64,000 nt of DNA, from assembly GCA_028289345.1 (NCBI GenBank), contig JANQQL010000033.1:1116001-1180000 (forward strand), given 5' to 3'. The translations under genes were made by a program, and so were the position numbers. The notes under the pieces were generated by a model that saw nothing but the letters and a program-made list of their open reading frames with translations, ran no database searches and was not told where the DNA came from. Below, in pieces: positions 43,828-52,411 of this stretch (positions are counted from its first letter, which is position 1; each line of letters opens with the position of its first letter). Source of the DNA: Planctomycetota bacterium (GTDB lineage Bacteria > Planctomycetota > B15-G4 > SIAN01).

Positions 43828-46749
43828 TTACCAACTTTCGAACGCTTCCAACCGCTCCGCGTCTGCCCCTAGTTCGCGACACGCTTCGATTCGACGGCGT
43901 GCCTCTTCGATTTCCCCAAGATCCCGGTAGAGATCCGCGAGCTCGAGCAGAATCTCGATGCGTTGTTCGCGATCTGCAGAAACTCGAACCTCCTCAGGAA
44001 GCTCGGGATCATAGGTGGCCTCTGTCATCGGGTCAACGGCGAGAGCGATCTCGAGAGATCGAATCGCTTCGGATGGTTTTGAGAGTTCTCGTTGACAACG
44101 TGCAAGCTGCTTGTGCAGTTCTCGATGAAAAGGATCGATGGATCGAAGCTCGATCAGGTACTTGGCTGCCTCTTCGAAATCGTCGCGATCCAAAGCTCGC
44201 TCGACCAACAAGCGCCGCGATGTGGAATCCTTCTCGTCGATCGTGCAATACTGCCGCCACTCTTCCAGAGCTTCGTCTTCTCGTTCCAACTGATCCAAGA
44301 GATGTCCACGCATGATGTACGGGTTGCCCATCCCCACGTAGCGAGGGAAGCACTGCTTCGCACGAGCGTAGAACTCAAGAGCCAGATCGAAGTCTTTTTC
44401 GCCTCTGGCAATCTCGGCCCGTTGCAAGAACGCGAAGAACTCCTCTCCGCCCGCCTCGAATCCTCGCTCCAACTTTTGCTTCTGAGTCGCGAGGTTGCCC
44501 TTCGCCCCGGCCAGTTCGGCGAGCAGAAACTGAATCGCCGGGGTGTCCGGGTCTTTGGCCAAGGCTTGGGCGATGTAGTCATCTCGGTCCACCGCCTTGC
44601 GGGCCGCGTGATACGCCCAGGCCACCTGGGCAAGGAGTTCCGCGGGAGGGTCCTCAGACTCGGCCACCCGGTCCAATAGCCTGCGACGACCGTGAGGCGT
44701 GTAGGTCGGCTGGACCTTCATGGCCCCCAGGCGGGTCTCAACGAGCCAGTCGAGAAAACGCTGGTCCAATTCCTCCGGAGTGATGCCGAGCAGCGCCTGC
44801 ACGACCTCAGGAGTTTCCAGGTCTTTGGCGTATTCGCCGAGCAAACGGACCAGCATCTCCTGGCCGTGGTTCTCGACCAGGTAGCGACACAACAAGCCGC
44901 TCTGGTAGTAACCGAAGATCACCTTGGGCCCGCCGAAGATCCGGTTCAGGCCGCGCACCGGCAAGATTTCATCGCTGTGGAAGTAGTTGTAGAGCTCCAG
45001 GTCCATCTCGCGTTCGCAGTAGTCCTTGAACACGCCCTCTTCGTAGACCGACATCCCCTCCGTGAGCCAGCGAGGAACTCGGTGACGGGACAGGTGCAAG
45101 GAAACCACGTGGGCCAGCTCGTGGACCGCGGTGCGCTCCCAGTGAAACGAGCCGCGCATCAACTCTGCTCGAGGCGAGACCAGAGTGAAGGTATTGCCGA
45201 AACAAACCCCGAGTGCCCCGAACCCCGTGAATCCCACGGATCGCGCGGAAAAGTCATCGTGCTCGGAAAACACCTCGACTCGGATGCGGCCAACGTCACC
45301 CAGTCCGTAGCGCTCCTGGAAGTCCGGCCACTTCTGCTCGTAGAGCCGGGTCAACAGCGGCCCCAGAACCGGACGGTCCAGGGGGTCCATGTAGAAACGA
45401 AACGGCCCCGTGCTCGCCTCCACCAACCCCTGCACGACCTTCATCGAGTCCTGACAGTTGTCTGCCAGCGGATACCGATAGGGATCGCGTTTGCGAAACT
45501 CCCGAAGGGCTTCGACCGCTGCGTCGGGGAGCCCCAGGTTGCCGAGACTGCGCGCCAGGCCCACGTAGGTGAGGGGCCACTCGGGATCCACTTCGATCCC
45601 TCGTTCGAAGAATGGGATCGACTCCTCGAAGCGATTGTGATGTGCCACCAGGCCGCCGATCAAACGGAAACCGTCGGCATACATCGGGTCCACTCCCAGC
45701 ATGGCTTGGATGGCTTCCTCAGCATCATCGCGACCCAGCAACACGGCCCCGGCCGCTCGACAAGCCAGCAGGCCCCGGTGGTTGGCGTTCAGCTTCAGGC
45801 CCTTTTCCGAGGCCTCCAAACCCTCCGAGAACTTGCGATCGGTGTAGAAGATCTCCGCCTGGACGGCGAACGCGTCCGGAAGCCGCGGATTCCAGCGGAA
45901 GGCACTTTGGATCGCTTCTTCGGCTTTGTCGACGTCCATGCGATACAGGTACGTCTGCGCGATCCCGACGTAGCAGCCCGCCAAACTACGATCGATGGCA
46001 AGCGCCGCTCGATAAGCATCCAACGCCGCCAACCCGTCCCCGGTGCGTCCGGCCCGGTAGATGTCTCCGAGAACTTGCAGGGCCGCCGCCTGAACCGCGT
46101 CCTTTCGAACCTCGAAGATCTTTTCCGCATAGCGAGCGCTGTTGACGGCTCGATCCAAGTTTCCCACGGCCAGATAGGCGCGCGCGTGTTCCGTCAAGAG
46201 AAACGGATCGCCATCACCATCCACCCGCACGGCCGGCAACGCGTTGAGCAGCTTCTTGGCGTCGGCCCGCCGACCGGTTTCGGCCAACAGTTCGATCTTG
46301 CGACTCAGCAAGCTGGCGTTTTCCGGATCCTCCCGGAGACCGGCTTCCAATGCCTCCAGGCTGTCTTTCGCACGCCCGACCGCTTTCAGCGCCTGGGAAG
46401 AAACCCGGGCCCAATCGGCAAGGACTCCTTGGGGGCCAGCAAGCTCTCGGGCCGTCTCCAAATGTTCGAGAGCCACGTCGTAGTCGCCGCGCCGCCCCAT
46501 GACTTCGGCATACAACACGTGGGCGCGCGCAGAGTCGGGCAGGTCGAACAAGTACTCTTCGAGACTGTCCCGCGCATCCTTCAACTGGCCCCGGTGGATG
46601 TTCTCTTCCCATTCGGCCAGGTACTGAAGGTCGTCGTCCGTTTCCTCGGCCTGCCCCTCGTTCATCACCGGCATGGCAACGGCCGGAAGGCTCGTGCCCA
46701 GGAAACCGAACACTGCAATGCAATACCAAGTTCTCATCGAGGGCCTCAT
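43828..46749 (-). CDS. TPR-repeat protein with gluzincin (peptidase_MA-like) metallopeptidase domain
   Basis: A 973-residue secreted protein. The ATG at 46749 overlaps the moaE stop (ATGA); the signal peptide is WYCIAVFGFLGTSLPAVAMP. TPR units fill about 60-430 (e.g. YDVALEHLETARELAG, PLTYVGLARSLGNLGLPDAA). Around residue 560-640 sits a zinc protease motif: AVHELAHVVSLHLSRHRVPR followed by WLTEGMSVYEE, i.e. HExxH plus the downstream Glu. More TPR-like helices make up the C-terminus (FDLALEFYARAKQCFPRYVG). The layout resembles peptidase_MA_2 proteins. The substrate is unknown. Coupling to moaE is probably a matter of operon structure, not function. Confidence 0.85.
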   Translation of the reverse strand: MRPSMRTWYCIAVFGFLGTSLPAVAMPVMNEGQAEETDDDLQYLAEWEENIHRGQLKDARDSLEEYLFDLPDSARAHVLYAEVMGRRGDYDVALEHLETARELAGPQGVLADWARVSSQALKAVGRAKDSLEALEAGLREDPENASLLSRKIELLAETGRRADAKKLLNALPAVRVDGDGDPFLLTEHARAYLAVGNLDRAVNSARYAEKIFEVRKDAVQAAALQVLGDIYRAGRTGDGLAALDAYRAALAIDRSLAGCYVGIAQTYLYRMDVDKAEEAIQSAFRWNPRLPDAFAVQAEIFYTDRKFSEGLEASEKGLKLNANHRGLLACRAAGAVLLGRDDAEEAIQAMLGVDPMYADGFRLIGGLVAHHNRFEESIPFFERGIEVDPEWPLTYVGLARSLGNLGLPDAAVEALREFRKRDPYRYPLADNCQDSMKVVQGLVEASTGPFRFYMDPLDRPVLGPLLTRLYEQKWPDFQERYGLGDVGRIRVEVFSEHDDFSARSVGFTGFGALGVCFGNTFTLVSPRAELMRGSFHWERTAVHELAHVVSLHLSRHRVPRWLTEGMSVYEEGVFKDYCEREMDLELYNYFHSDEILPVRGLNRIFGGPKVIFGYYQSGLLCRYLVENHGQEMLVRLLGEYAKDLETPEVVQALLGITPEELDQRFLDWLVETRLGAMKVQPTYTPHGRRRLLDRVAESEDPPAELLAQVAWAYHAARKAVDRDDYIAQALAKDPDTPAIQFLLAELAGAKGNLATQKQKLERGFEAGGEEFFAFLQRAEIARGEKDFDLALEFYARAKQCFPRYVGMGNPYIMRGHLLDQLEREDEALEEWRQYCTIDEKDSTSRRLLVERALDRDDFEEAAKYLIELRSIDPFHRELHKQLARCQRELSKPSEAIRSLEIALAVDPMTEATYDPELPEEVRVSADREQRIEILLELADLYRDLGEIEEARRRIEACRELGADAERLEAFESW

Positions 46750-47210
46750 GTCGGGCCGGGTTCTCCGGAAGATTCGGGATCGACCGGAGTGGCTCCTCCG
46801 ATCCAGGCTTCGCCGTCCGAGTACACTTCCTGTTTCCAGATGGGCGCCCGGGCCTTGATCTCGTCGATCCCGTAGCGACAAGCGGCAAAGGCCTCGGGCC
46901 GGTGAGGCGCCACCGCAACGATGGCGACCGAGGCCTCACCGAGCGGGCACTCCCCCACTCGATGCTGAGCGATCACCCGCGCCCCTGGGAACTTCTGCTC
47001 GGCATCGCGGCAGATCTGCCCAATGGTCTTTTCGGCCATCTCGGCATAGGCCTGATAGCGAAGCTGCTCGACCAGCTTGCCCTCGGATTGCCGACGAGCG
47101 GTGCCGAGGAAGGTGCACACAGCACCATGCTCGTGGGTGGCAACCGCCCGAATCAACTCGCCAAGGTCCGGCTCGTGTTCGACCAACGCGGCGATGTCCG
47201 TCACGATCAT
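46746..47210 (-). CDS. moaE: Molybdopterin synthase catalytic subunit
   Basis: A 154-residue protein. It has GAVCTFLGTARRQSEGK, LRYQAYAEMAEKTIGQIC, RVIAQHRVGECPLGEASVAI, FAACRYGIDEIKARAPIWKQ and EVYSDGEAWI, the MoaE signatures including the catalytic Lys in KARAPIWK. It transfers two sulfurs from MoaD thiocarboxylate to cyclic pyranopterin. It is flanked by moaD (ATGA overlap) and the TPR/metallopeptidase gene. A short acidic tail (DPESSGEPGPT) extends beyond the usual end. Confidence 0.94.
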   Translation of the reverse strand: MIVTDIAALVEHEPDLGELIRAVATHEHGAVCTFLGTARRQSEGKLVEQLRYQAYAEMAEKTIGQICRDAEQKFPGARVIAQHRVGECPLGEASVAIVAVAPHRPEAFAACRYGIDEIKARAPIWKQEVYSDGEAWIGGATPVDPESSGEPGPT

Positions 47211-47449
47211 CCTCCTGAAACCGGGGGAAGGAGTGCGATCTCGTCTCCCTCCTCCAGTGATACGTCGGCAGACACCACTTGACAGTTGTGAGCGACAGCC
47301 AAGGGGTATTCCTGAAGGAACGGCCAGCGCTCTTCGAGCACGCTTCGCACATGCTCGAGAGTCGCACCGCTCTCCAGTCCATCCAGCTCAAATTCCGACT
47401 GGCCAATCCGGTCGCGCAACCCGGCGAAGAAAAGAACCCTGACCTTCAT
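47207..47449 (-). CDS. moaD: Molybdopterin synthase sulfur-carrier subunit
   Basis: An 80-residue beta-grasp protein ending in LLPPVSGG; the terminal Gly-Gly is the site of adenylation and thiocarboxylation. The start MKVRVLFFAGLRDRIGQSEF and the segment LAVAHNCQVVSADVSLEEGD match MoaD. It overlaps moaE by 4 bases (ATGA), the usual pair. MoeB, which would activate it, is not in the window. Confidence 0.94.
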   Translation of the reverse strand: MKVRVLFFAGLRDRIGQSEFELDGLESGATLEHVRSVLEERWPFLQEYPLAVAHNCQVVSADVSLEEGDEIALLPPVSGG

Positions 47450-47499
47450 TCTTTCCTCTCCATCGCTTCGGGAGCCGTGCGCGCGGGTTGGCGACCCGC

Positions 47500-47928
47500 T
47501 CAGAAAGGCAGATCGTCATCCGGGGCAGACGTGTCGCCCCCCCCGTGATACTCCGAGCTTCCGCCTCCGGCGTCGGCCGCCATCGACTGGCGATCTCCTC
47601 CGCGTCCCCCAAGGAACTGGAAGCGATCGGCCACCATGCGAATCTTGGATCGCTTCTCACCGGACTGCGTCTCCCAATTACTTTGCTGGAGACGGCCCTC
47701 CACGAAGATTTCGCGGCCCTTGGACAAATACTCCTTGGCAGTTTCCGCGGAACGCCCCCAAAGATTGACGTCGATGAAGCACGTTTCTTCGCGCTTCTCG
47801 TCCTTGGCCCGGTAGGTGTGGTTGACGGCCAGTCGCAATTCGGCAACCGCCGCCCCGGACGAGGTGTATTTCACCTCGGGGTCCTTGGTGAGCCTCCCGA
47901 TCATCATCACCTTGTTCAGTTCCGCCAT
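47500..47928 (-). CDS. ssb: Single-stranded DNA-binding protein
   Basis: A 142-residue OB-fold protein. I start it at MAELNKVMMIGRLTKDPEVK, with AAGAGG upstream; the longer open frame is not conserved. It has AAVAELRLAVNHTYR, ETCFIDVNLWGRSAETAKEY, GREIFVEGRLQQSNWETQ and a short Gly/Ser-rich linker. The acidic tip DDDLPF is the standard site for partner proteins. It coats ssDNA during replication and repair. The neighbour moaD lies 50 bases downstream; the pilZ gene is divergent. Confidence 0.96.
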   Translation of the reverse strand: MAELNKVMMIGRLTKDPEVKYTSSGAAVAELRLAVNHTYRAKDEKREETCFIDVNLWGRSAETAKEYLSKGREIFVEGRLQQSNWETQSGEKRSKIRMVADRFQFLGGRGGDRQSMAADAGGGSSEYHGGGDTSAPDDDLPF

Positions 47929-48187
47929 GGGTGTTTCCTCTTGTGTGAGTTCCAGGCCGCTGGCCTGGCTCGAGCGAACCCGTCTGTACGCGTGGTCCGG
48001 GCTTGGATTCCTGGGTCGAATTCTACGGGGTTCCGCCAGCCCTCGGAAACGAACCGGGGGGCCGCCCCCGCTCAGGCCCGCCTCGAGTTCAGGAAATGGG
48101 AAAAAAAGTCGATACAGGGGGCGGAGCAGACACGGCTCCTCCGTTGCCTGCCCCCGTTCCCTCAACACTGCGATTCCGAGGTGTCAC

Positions 48188-48550
48188 ATGGATGATCGTC
48201 GTCGCAACCCACGGGTTACAGTTTGGTCGCCGCTTACTCTCCAGGGCCCGGAAGGAAGTGTGCCGGCCACCCTCCGCAATCTCTCCCTGGCGGGCGTGTC
48301 GTGCATCACCGAACAGCCCTTCGAAGAAATGACCAAGATGCAGGTCGACCTGGAGCTCCCGTCCGTGGTGGATGGAAAGACCTCCCGCAACACCGTGTCC
48401 ATCGAAGCTGCCGTGGTGCGCTGCGAAGCGACCCCGACCTCCGGCCCCCGTCGCAAGTACGACGTCGCTCTGTTCTTTCCAGACCTGAGCGATGCCAACC
48501 GGGAAGCTCTCGAAAACTTCTTGGAGTCCCGAGCCGTTCCGATGTCCTGA
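48188..48550 (+). CDS. PilZ-domain protein
   Basis: A 120-residue protein consisting of a single PilZ domain. The c-di-GMP-binding pattern is visible as MDDRRRNPRV (Arg cluster) and NLSLAGVSC (D/N-x-S-x-x-G), followed by a beta barrel with the strands VVDGKTSRNTVSIEAAVVRC and RKYDVALFFPDLSDANRE. It probably senses cyclic di-GMP and may link it to surface polysaccharide or motility, but no partner is encoded next to it. The gene is divergent from ssb across about 260 bases. Confidence 0.85.
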   Translation: MDDRRRNPRVTVWSPLTLQGPEGSVPATLRNLSLAGVSCITEQPFEEMTKMQVDLELPSVVDGKTSRNTVSIEAAVVRCEATPTSGPRRKYDVALFFPDLSDANREALENFLESRAVPMS

Positions 48551-48676
48551 TTGGCGGTCAACGGTAGGCCGCCAAGTCCAGCATTTGACCGGGTGTGGCA
48601 GTCGAGGCCTCGTCCGCAATCTCGCCCTCTCCAGGCATTCGGGAACTCTCGGCGGTTGGCCGGCATTCTCGTCGAA

Positions 48677-49942
48677 ATGCCCGACACCCAAGTCCGCCAA
48701 CCCAGTTCCCCTCGCCCCAAATCCGGACTTCCCACCCCGGGAAGTCGTCCACCCGCGGTCGATCTGGATTGGTTGATCATCGGTGGCGGCATCCACGGGG
48801 TGCACATCGCCATTCGTCTTCTCTTCGAGGGAGCGGACCGCGATCGGCTCCGGATCTTGGATCCGGCGGACCGCCTGCTTGACCGCTGGACTTCGTGCAC
48901 CGAGATCACGGGAATGGAGTATCTGCGCTCCCCCGCCGTCCACAACCTTGACGTGGCACCAAACTCACTCCGTCGCTTTGCCCGCAAGAGTAGGAAGTCC
49001 GATCCCGGACTTTTCGCGCATCCGTACGAACGTCCGACTCGCGCACTCTTCAATTCTCATTGCGACCAGCTCATCCAATCCCACCAGCTCGACGCCTTGC
49101 ATCTTCATGGTCGTGCTCTCCAGATTTCGATGACGCGGGAGGCCGTCGCGGTGAATCACACCGGCGGAGGAACAATCGCCAGTCGCCGCATCGTCTTGGC
49201 GATCGGCGCGAGCGATCAACCCCATTGGCCGGAATGGGCTCCCCAGGAACACCCTCGCATCCGCCATGCATTCGATCCCCAGTCCACCAGCCTTCCTCCT
49301 CGCGACCAATCCAGGGTCGCGGTCATCGGTGGCGGACTCTCCGCGGCTCAGATCGCCCTCCGCCTGAGCGCCATCGGGCACCAAGTCGCCCTTGTCTCCC
49401 GTCACCCAATCAGGACCCATCAATTCGACAGTGACCCCGGATGGTTGGGTCCGAAATACATGACGGGATTCCACAGCACCCGGGACCTGACCCAACGCCG
49501 CAACCTGATTCAAGAAGCCCGTCATCGTGGCTCCATTTCACCGGACGTCCGAGTCGCACTCCGGCGCGAGATCAACCGTAAGCGAATCACTTGGAGGAAC
49601 GCCAGCATCCGCTCCGTGACAGATCATGAGCACGGCGTCTCGCTCCAGCTTTCCCACGGGGGTCCTGTCCAAGTCGACCAAGTGGTTCTCGCCACCGGCT
49701 TCACGACCCAACGACCAGGCGGCGTCATGCTGGACAAGCTCATCGAATCCGCCGGGCTGCCCTGTTCGGCCTGCGGCTATCCCGTTGTCGACAACGAACT
49801 TCGTTGGCACCCGCAAATCCACGTCGCCGGGCCGCTCGCGGAACTGGAACTGGGTCCCACGTCGCGCAACATCGCGGGCGCGAGAAGTGCGGGCGATCGC
49901 ATCGTCGCTTCGCTGAAGAGGAATGCTCAGCAACCCACTTGA
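48677..49942 (+). CDS. FAD/NAD(P)-binding oxidoreductase
   Basis: A 421-residue flavoprotein. The start is uncertain; I take ATG 48677, giving a short disordered lead before DWLIIGGGIHGVHIAIRLL, the GxGxxG FAD site. A second nucleotide site is VAVIGGGLSAAQIALRLSAI. VVLATGFTTQRPGG and HVAGPLAELELGPTSRNIAG complete the two-dinucleotide-binding layout. It resembles N-hydroxylating monooxygenases and related reductases (SidA/YpdA-like), but the substrate cannot be told. It lies 126 bases after the PilZ gene and is convergent with the permease. Confidence 0.8.
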   Translation: MPDTQVRQPSSPRPKSGLPTPGSRPPAVDLDWLIIGGGIHGVHIAIRLLFEGADRDRLRILDPADRLLDRWTSCTEITGMEYLRSPAVHNLDVAPNSLRRFARKSRKSDPGLFAHPYERPTRALFNSHCDQLIQSHQLDALHLHGRALQISMTREAVAVNHTGGGTIASRRIVLAIGASDQPHWPEWAPQEHPRIRHAFDPQSTSLPPRDQSRVAVIGGGLSAAQIALRLSAIGHQVALVSRHPIRTHQFDSDPGWLGPKYMTGFHSTRDLTQRRNLIQEARHRGSISPDVRVALRREINRKRITWRNASIRSVTDHEHGVSLQLSHGGPVQVDQVVLATGFTTQRPGGVMLDKLIESAGLPCSACGYPVVDNELRWHPQIHVAGPLAELELGPTSRNIAGARSAGDRIVASLKRNAQQPT

Positions 49943-50008
49943 CGCAGATCCCCTTGCGGGAACACGACCCGACTCCCCGCCAAAGAGCGCGAGTCATCCG
50001 GTCAACCG

Positions 50009-51109
50009 TCAAGCTGCGGACCGCGAGAAACCTCCCAGAGCTCGGGACAAGGCTCTCCACCAAACCACGTGAAGGCGAACACGGCGCGCGCTGTTCAATA
50101 GCATTCCCAGGGTGAGCGCGCCGCTTGCCACCTGGAGCCCGCCGAGTCCATCCTCCACCGTAGCCGTCACGCTGGCTGTCGCGTCCATTCCCAAAGCCGC
50201 ATAGAGAGGCCCTAGCAACGCGCCACACCCCAGCGAGAACGTGGCAATGCAGACCAGATAGACCACCAAGACTCGTCCGCCCAGAAAGCCACGAACAACG
50301 GCGATCGTCGCCAGGTTGGTCGCCGGCCCCGCCAGCAAGAAGACCAGCGCCGCGCCCGGGTCAAGTCCCTTGGCAACCAGGGCGGCGGCGATCGGCGTAC
50401 TCGCCGTGGCGCACACATACAAGGGAACGCCAATCGTCAGCATCGCCAACATGGCCATCCATCTCGAACTGGTCGTGGACGCAAAGTAGTCCTCGGGAAC
50501 CAGCACGGCAATCAAACCAGACAAGACCAGCCCGAACAGGAACCACGGCGTCAAATCATCGAGAAGAGGCCCAAAAGAGTATCTCAAGGCGCGGCGAGCC
50601 AGGTTGCCCTCTCGGTCCTCAGGGTGGTCGTGATCGTGCGCCGCGGCGGTCGATTCCTCGCCTTCGTCTTCCAGAGGTTTCGCCGCCAGCCCGGTCCTCA
50701 CCAGGAGGTTGACGAGAAGCCCCGAGCCCAGGGCGGTCACCAAGGCGGCGACGGGTCGAACGATGGTCATCAGTGGATCCATCAACGCCCAGGTGATTCC
50801 GATCGAATCAACTCCGGTCTCGGGCGTCGAGATGAGAAAGGACGTGGTCGCTCCCTTGCTTGCACCGCTCTTGCGCAGCGCCAAGGCCGTGGGCAATACC
50901 GAGCAGGAACAAAGCGGGATCGGAACCCCGGCGACCGCCGCTGTCAGCACGGATCTCCAGTGGTCTTTCCCAAGATGGCGGTGCACGATTCGGTCGGGAA
51001 GCAAGAGGTGAATGAGTCCCGCGAGAACAAACCCGGCCAGTAGCCATGGAGCCGAGAGCGCGAGGATCTCCCAGATCGCGAACAACCAGTCGCCGAGGAA
51101 CTCCATCAT
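50009..51109 (-). CDS. SO_0444-like permease (ArsP/DUF318 family), putative Zn/Cu efflux
   Basis: A 366-residue membrane protein with about eight to ten helices. I start it at ATG 51109, in an ATGA overlap with the ZIP stop. The motifs LPDRIVHRHLGKDHWRSVLT, GVPIPLCSCSVLPTALALRK and SFLISTPETGVDSIGITWAL are those of the SO_0444 group of permeases, proposed as Cu/Zn efflux carriers. A His/Asp-rich loop (AAAHDHDHPEDRE) sits near the middle. It is co-transcribed with the ZIP gene and lies across the gap from an SmtB-type regulator. Direction of transport is inferred from the family. Confidence 0.88.
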   Translation of the reverse strand: MMEFLGDWLFAIWEILALSAPWLLAGFVLAGLIHLLLPDRIVHRHLGKDHWRSVLTAAVAGVPIPLCSCSVLPTALALRKSGASKGATTSFLISTPETGVDSIGITWALMDPLMTIVRPVAALVTALGSGLLVNLLVRTGLAAKPLEDEGEESTAAAHDHDHPEDREGNLARRALRYSFGPLLDDLTPWFLFGLVLSGLIAVLVPEDYFASTTSSRWMAMLAMLTIGVPLYVCATASTPIAAALVAKGLDPGAALVFLLAGPATNLATIAVVRGFLGGRVLVVYLVCIATFSLGCGALLGPLYAALGMDATASVTATVEDGLGGLQVASGALTLGMLLNSARRVRLHVVWWRALSRALGGFSRSAA

Positions 51110-51933
51110 GCCCCGAACCGCACCAGCACCACGCTGAGTCCGACACCGGCGAGCAAGAAGGTGAACTTCGCGAGGTTGTCCCCGGGATGGTGGAAGACCT
51201 CCGGCAACAGTTCCGCAACGCAGACATAGAGAAAGGTGCCGGCGGCGAGTGCAGTCACGATCGTCAAAGCTCCCGCCCCCACCTCGGCAAAGATGGGAAT
51301 CCCCACCAGCATGCACAGAGGCGTCAGAAGAGCGAACAAGGTCAAGATCCAGGCAATCTTGACCCGAGAGAAGTGAGCCAGCTGAAACACGTTGACCATC
51401 GCGAAGCTCTCGAACGCCTTGTGGGTCAGGAAGGCCACCACGAAAGACGTTTCCAGCGCGTCCCCGGCGTCCAATGCGGAAAGTCCGAGCCCGGCGGAGG
51501 CTGCATGCACCGAGACTCCGACCATCGTGACCAGGCTCACACTCTTGTGACGGCTGACCTCGTCTCGCTCGGTCGTTCTCAGAAACACCGCCTCGACCGT
51601 GTGCACCAGGAGGACCCCGGCGAGGACACACAGCCAGGGAATGGGGTCGCCGTGTCCATGGGGAGCGTGGACGGGATGTTCGTCTTCCTCCGCATGGTCA
51701 TGGCCTGCCGCAGAGTTTGCGGTTTCTGTTTGAGCATGCCGCTCCTCCTCGTGCTGGTGGGTCACTTCCACGCGGCCGGCGACCTCAGGGAGCAGATGGA
51801 GAAAGACGGCGCCCAAAAAAGTACCCGTGCTGAGCGCCAGAGCCACGTGGAGTCTCCGTTCGCTCCAATTGGCCAGCCCGGACGCAGCCCCGCCAACCAA
51901 CGCGGCCACGAACACAAGGAAGGGAATCAGCAT
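51106..51933 (-). CDS. ZIP family metal transporter
   Basis: A 275-residue membrane protein. The first helices (LIPFLVFVAALVGGAASGL, LALSTGTFLGAVFLHLLPEV) are followed by a His-rich cytoplasmic loop (about residues 57-98: HQHEEERHAQ ... HAEEDEHPVHAPHGHG). Helices IV and V have the metal-binding elements SVHAASAGLGLSA and AFLTHKAFESFAMVNVFQ, as in ZIP proteins. It should carry Zn2+ or another divalent ion across the inner membrane, usually inward. It is the first gene of the minus-strand metal operon and is divergent from arsR. Confidence 0.88.
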   Translation of the reverse strand: MLIPFLVFVAALVGGAASGLANWSERRLHVALALSTGTFLGAVFLHLLPEVAGRVEVTHQHEEERHAQTETANSAAGHDHAEEDEHPVHAPHGHGDPIPWLCVLAGVLLVHTVEAVFLRTTERDEVSRHKSVSLVTMVGVSVHAASAGLGLSALDAGDALETSFVVAFLTHKAFESFAMVNVFQLAHFSRVKIAWILTLFALLTPLCMLVGIPIFAEVGAGALTIVTALAAGTFLYVCVAELLPEVFHHPGDNLAKFTFLLAGVGLSVVLVRFGA

Positions 51934-52377
51934 CAGGCGTTCCTTGGCGTCAGTCGCTCAGAAGAGATCCGCGTTGGTCATCAGGCATCGTTCGAGAATC
52001 GACAGAAACGATGTCATAGGTGGTGACGCCCGGTCGAGCAACGACAGACGATCGCTCGAGTCCATTTGCCGGGAATCAAACCAGCAGAAATGCCCGTGAA
52101 TGGCTGCGAGTTCCCGCGAACGCGGAGACCTCTCAAACCGAAGTGAGACGCGGGACCACCCTTCGACCCACGCCCGATCGCCCATGGTCACATCCCCGCA
52201 GGAGTGAAGTCCGTCGTTGTCTCCCGTCGGCAACCTCCTCCGTCCCCCGGAGTCGAACCGGCCTTCCCAATGGCAACACCACAAGATGTGCGGATCAGGC
52301 TCGCCCCTGTCCTTTGCCTTCGGAGGCCGATCATTCTTCCGGGGGGGACATCGAAAATCCGGCTCAAGAGTTGAAAA
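51934..52377. other. Divergent control region of the metal module
   Basis: A 444-base stretch between the ZIP and arsR starts. It has an open minus-strand frame (51958-52380) but its composition and lack of motifs argue against a gene. It should hold the promoter of the ZIP operon. A T-arm-like sequence near 52250 has no tRNA around it. Confidence 0.5.
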
Positions 52378-52398
52378 CACTTGTTCGATTCATAGATT
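52371..52398 (+). promoter_or_regulatory. Candidate promoter of the arsR-like gene
   Basis: TTGAAA (52371-52376) and TAGATT (52393-52398) are 16 bases apart and match the sigma-70 elements at 5/6 and 4/6 positions. The -10 is inside the inverted repeat. Because the start of transcription would fall at about the ATG (52400), the message may be leaderless, or translation may begin at the GTG at 52409. Confidence 0.4.
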
Positions 52399-52411
52399 GA
52401 TGAATCAAGTG
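52378..52411. promoter_or_regulatory. Inverted repeat, candidate operator of the SmtB/ArsR regulator
   Basis: CACTTG (52378) and ATTCAT (52388) on the left are mirrored by ATGAAT (52400) and CAAGTG (52406) on the right, with 6 bases between the inner arms and a 4-base insert on the left side only. The repeat overlaps the -10 element and the start codon of the regulator gene, so bound repressor would block initiation. ArsR/SmtB operators are short inverted repeats of this size near the promoter. Confidence 0.6.

Noticed and set aside
44692..46875. A 727-codon open frame antisense to the TPR/metallopeptidase gene
   Set aside because: It mirrors codon bias of the real gene; there is no motif, signal peptide or ribosome-binding site.
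52235..52300. A tRNA-like T-arm (GGTTCGACTCC on the minus strand)
   Set aside because: No acceptor, D-arm or anticodon arm pairs around it and no CCA end; only the T-loop resembles tRNA.
51958..52380. A 140-codon minus-strand open frame in the metal-module control region
   Set aside because: Composition looks random (many Arg, Cys, Trp, Ser), there is no ribosome-binding site, and it covers the arsR promoter.
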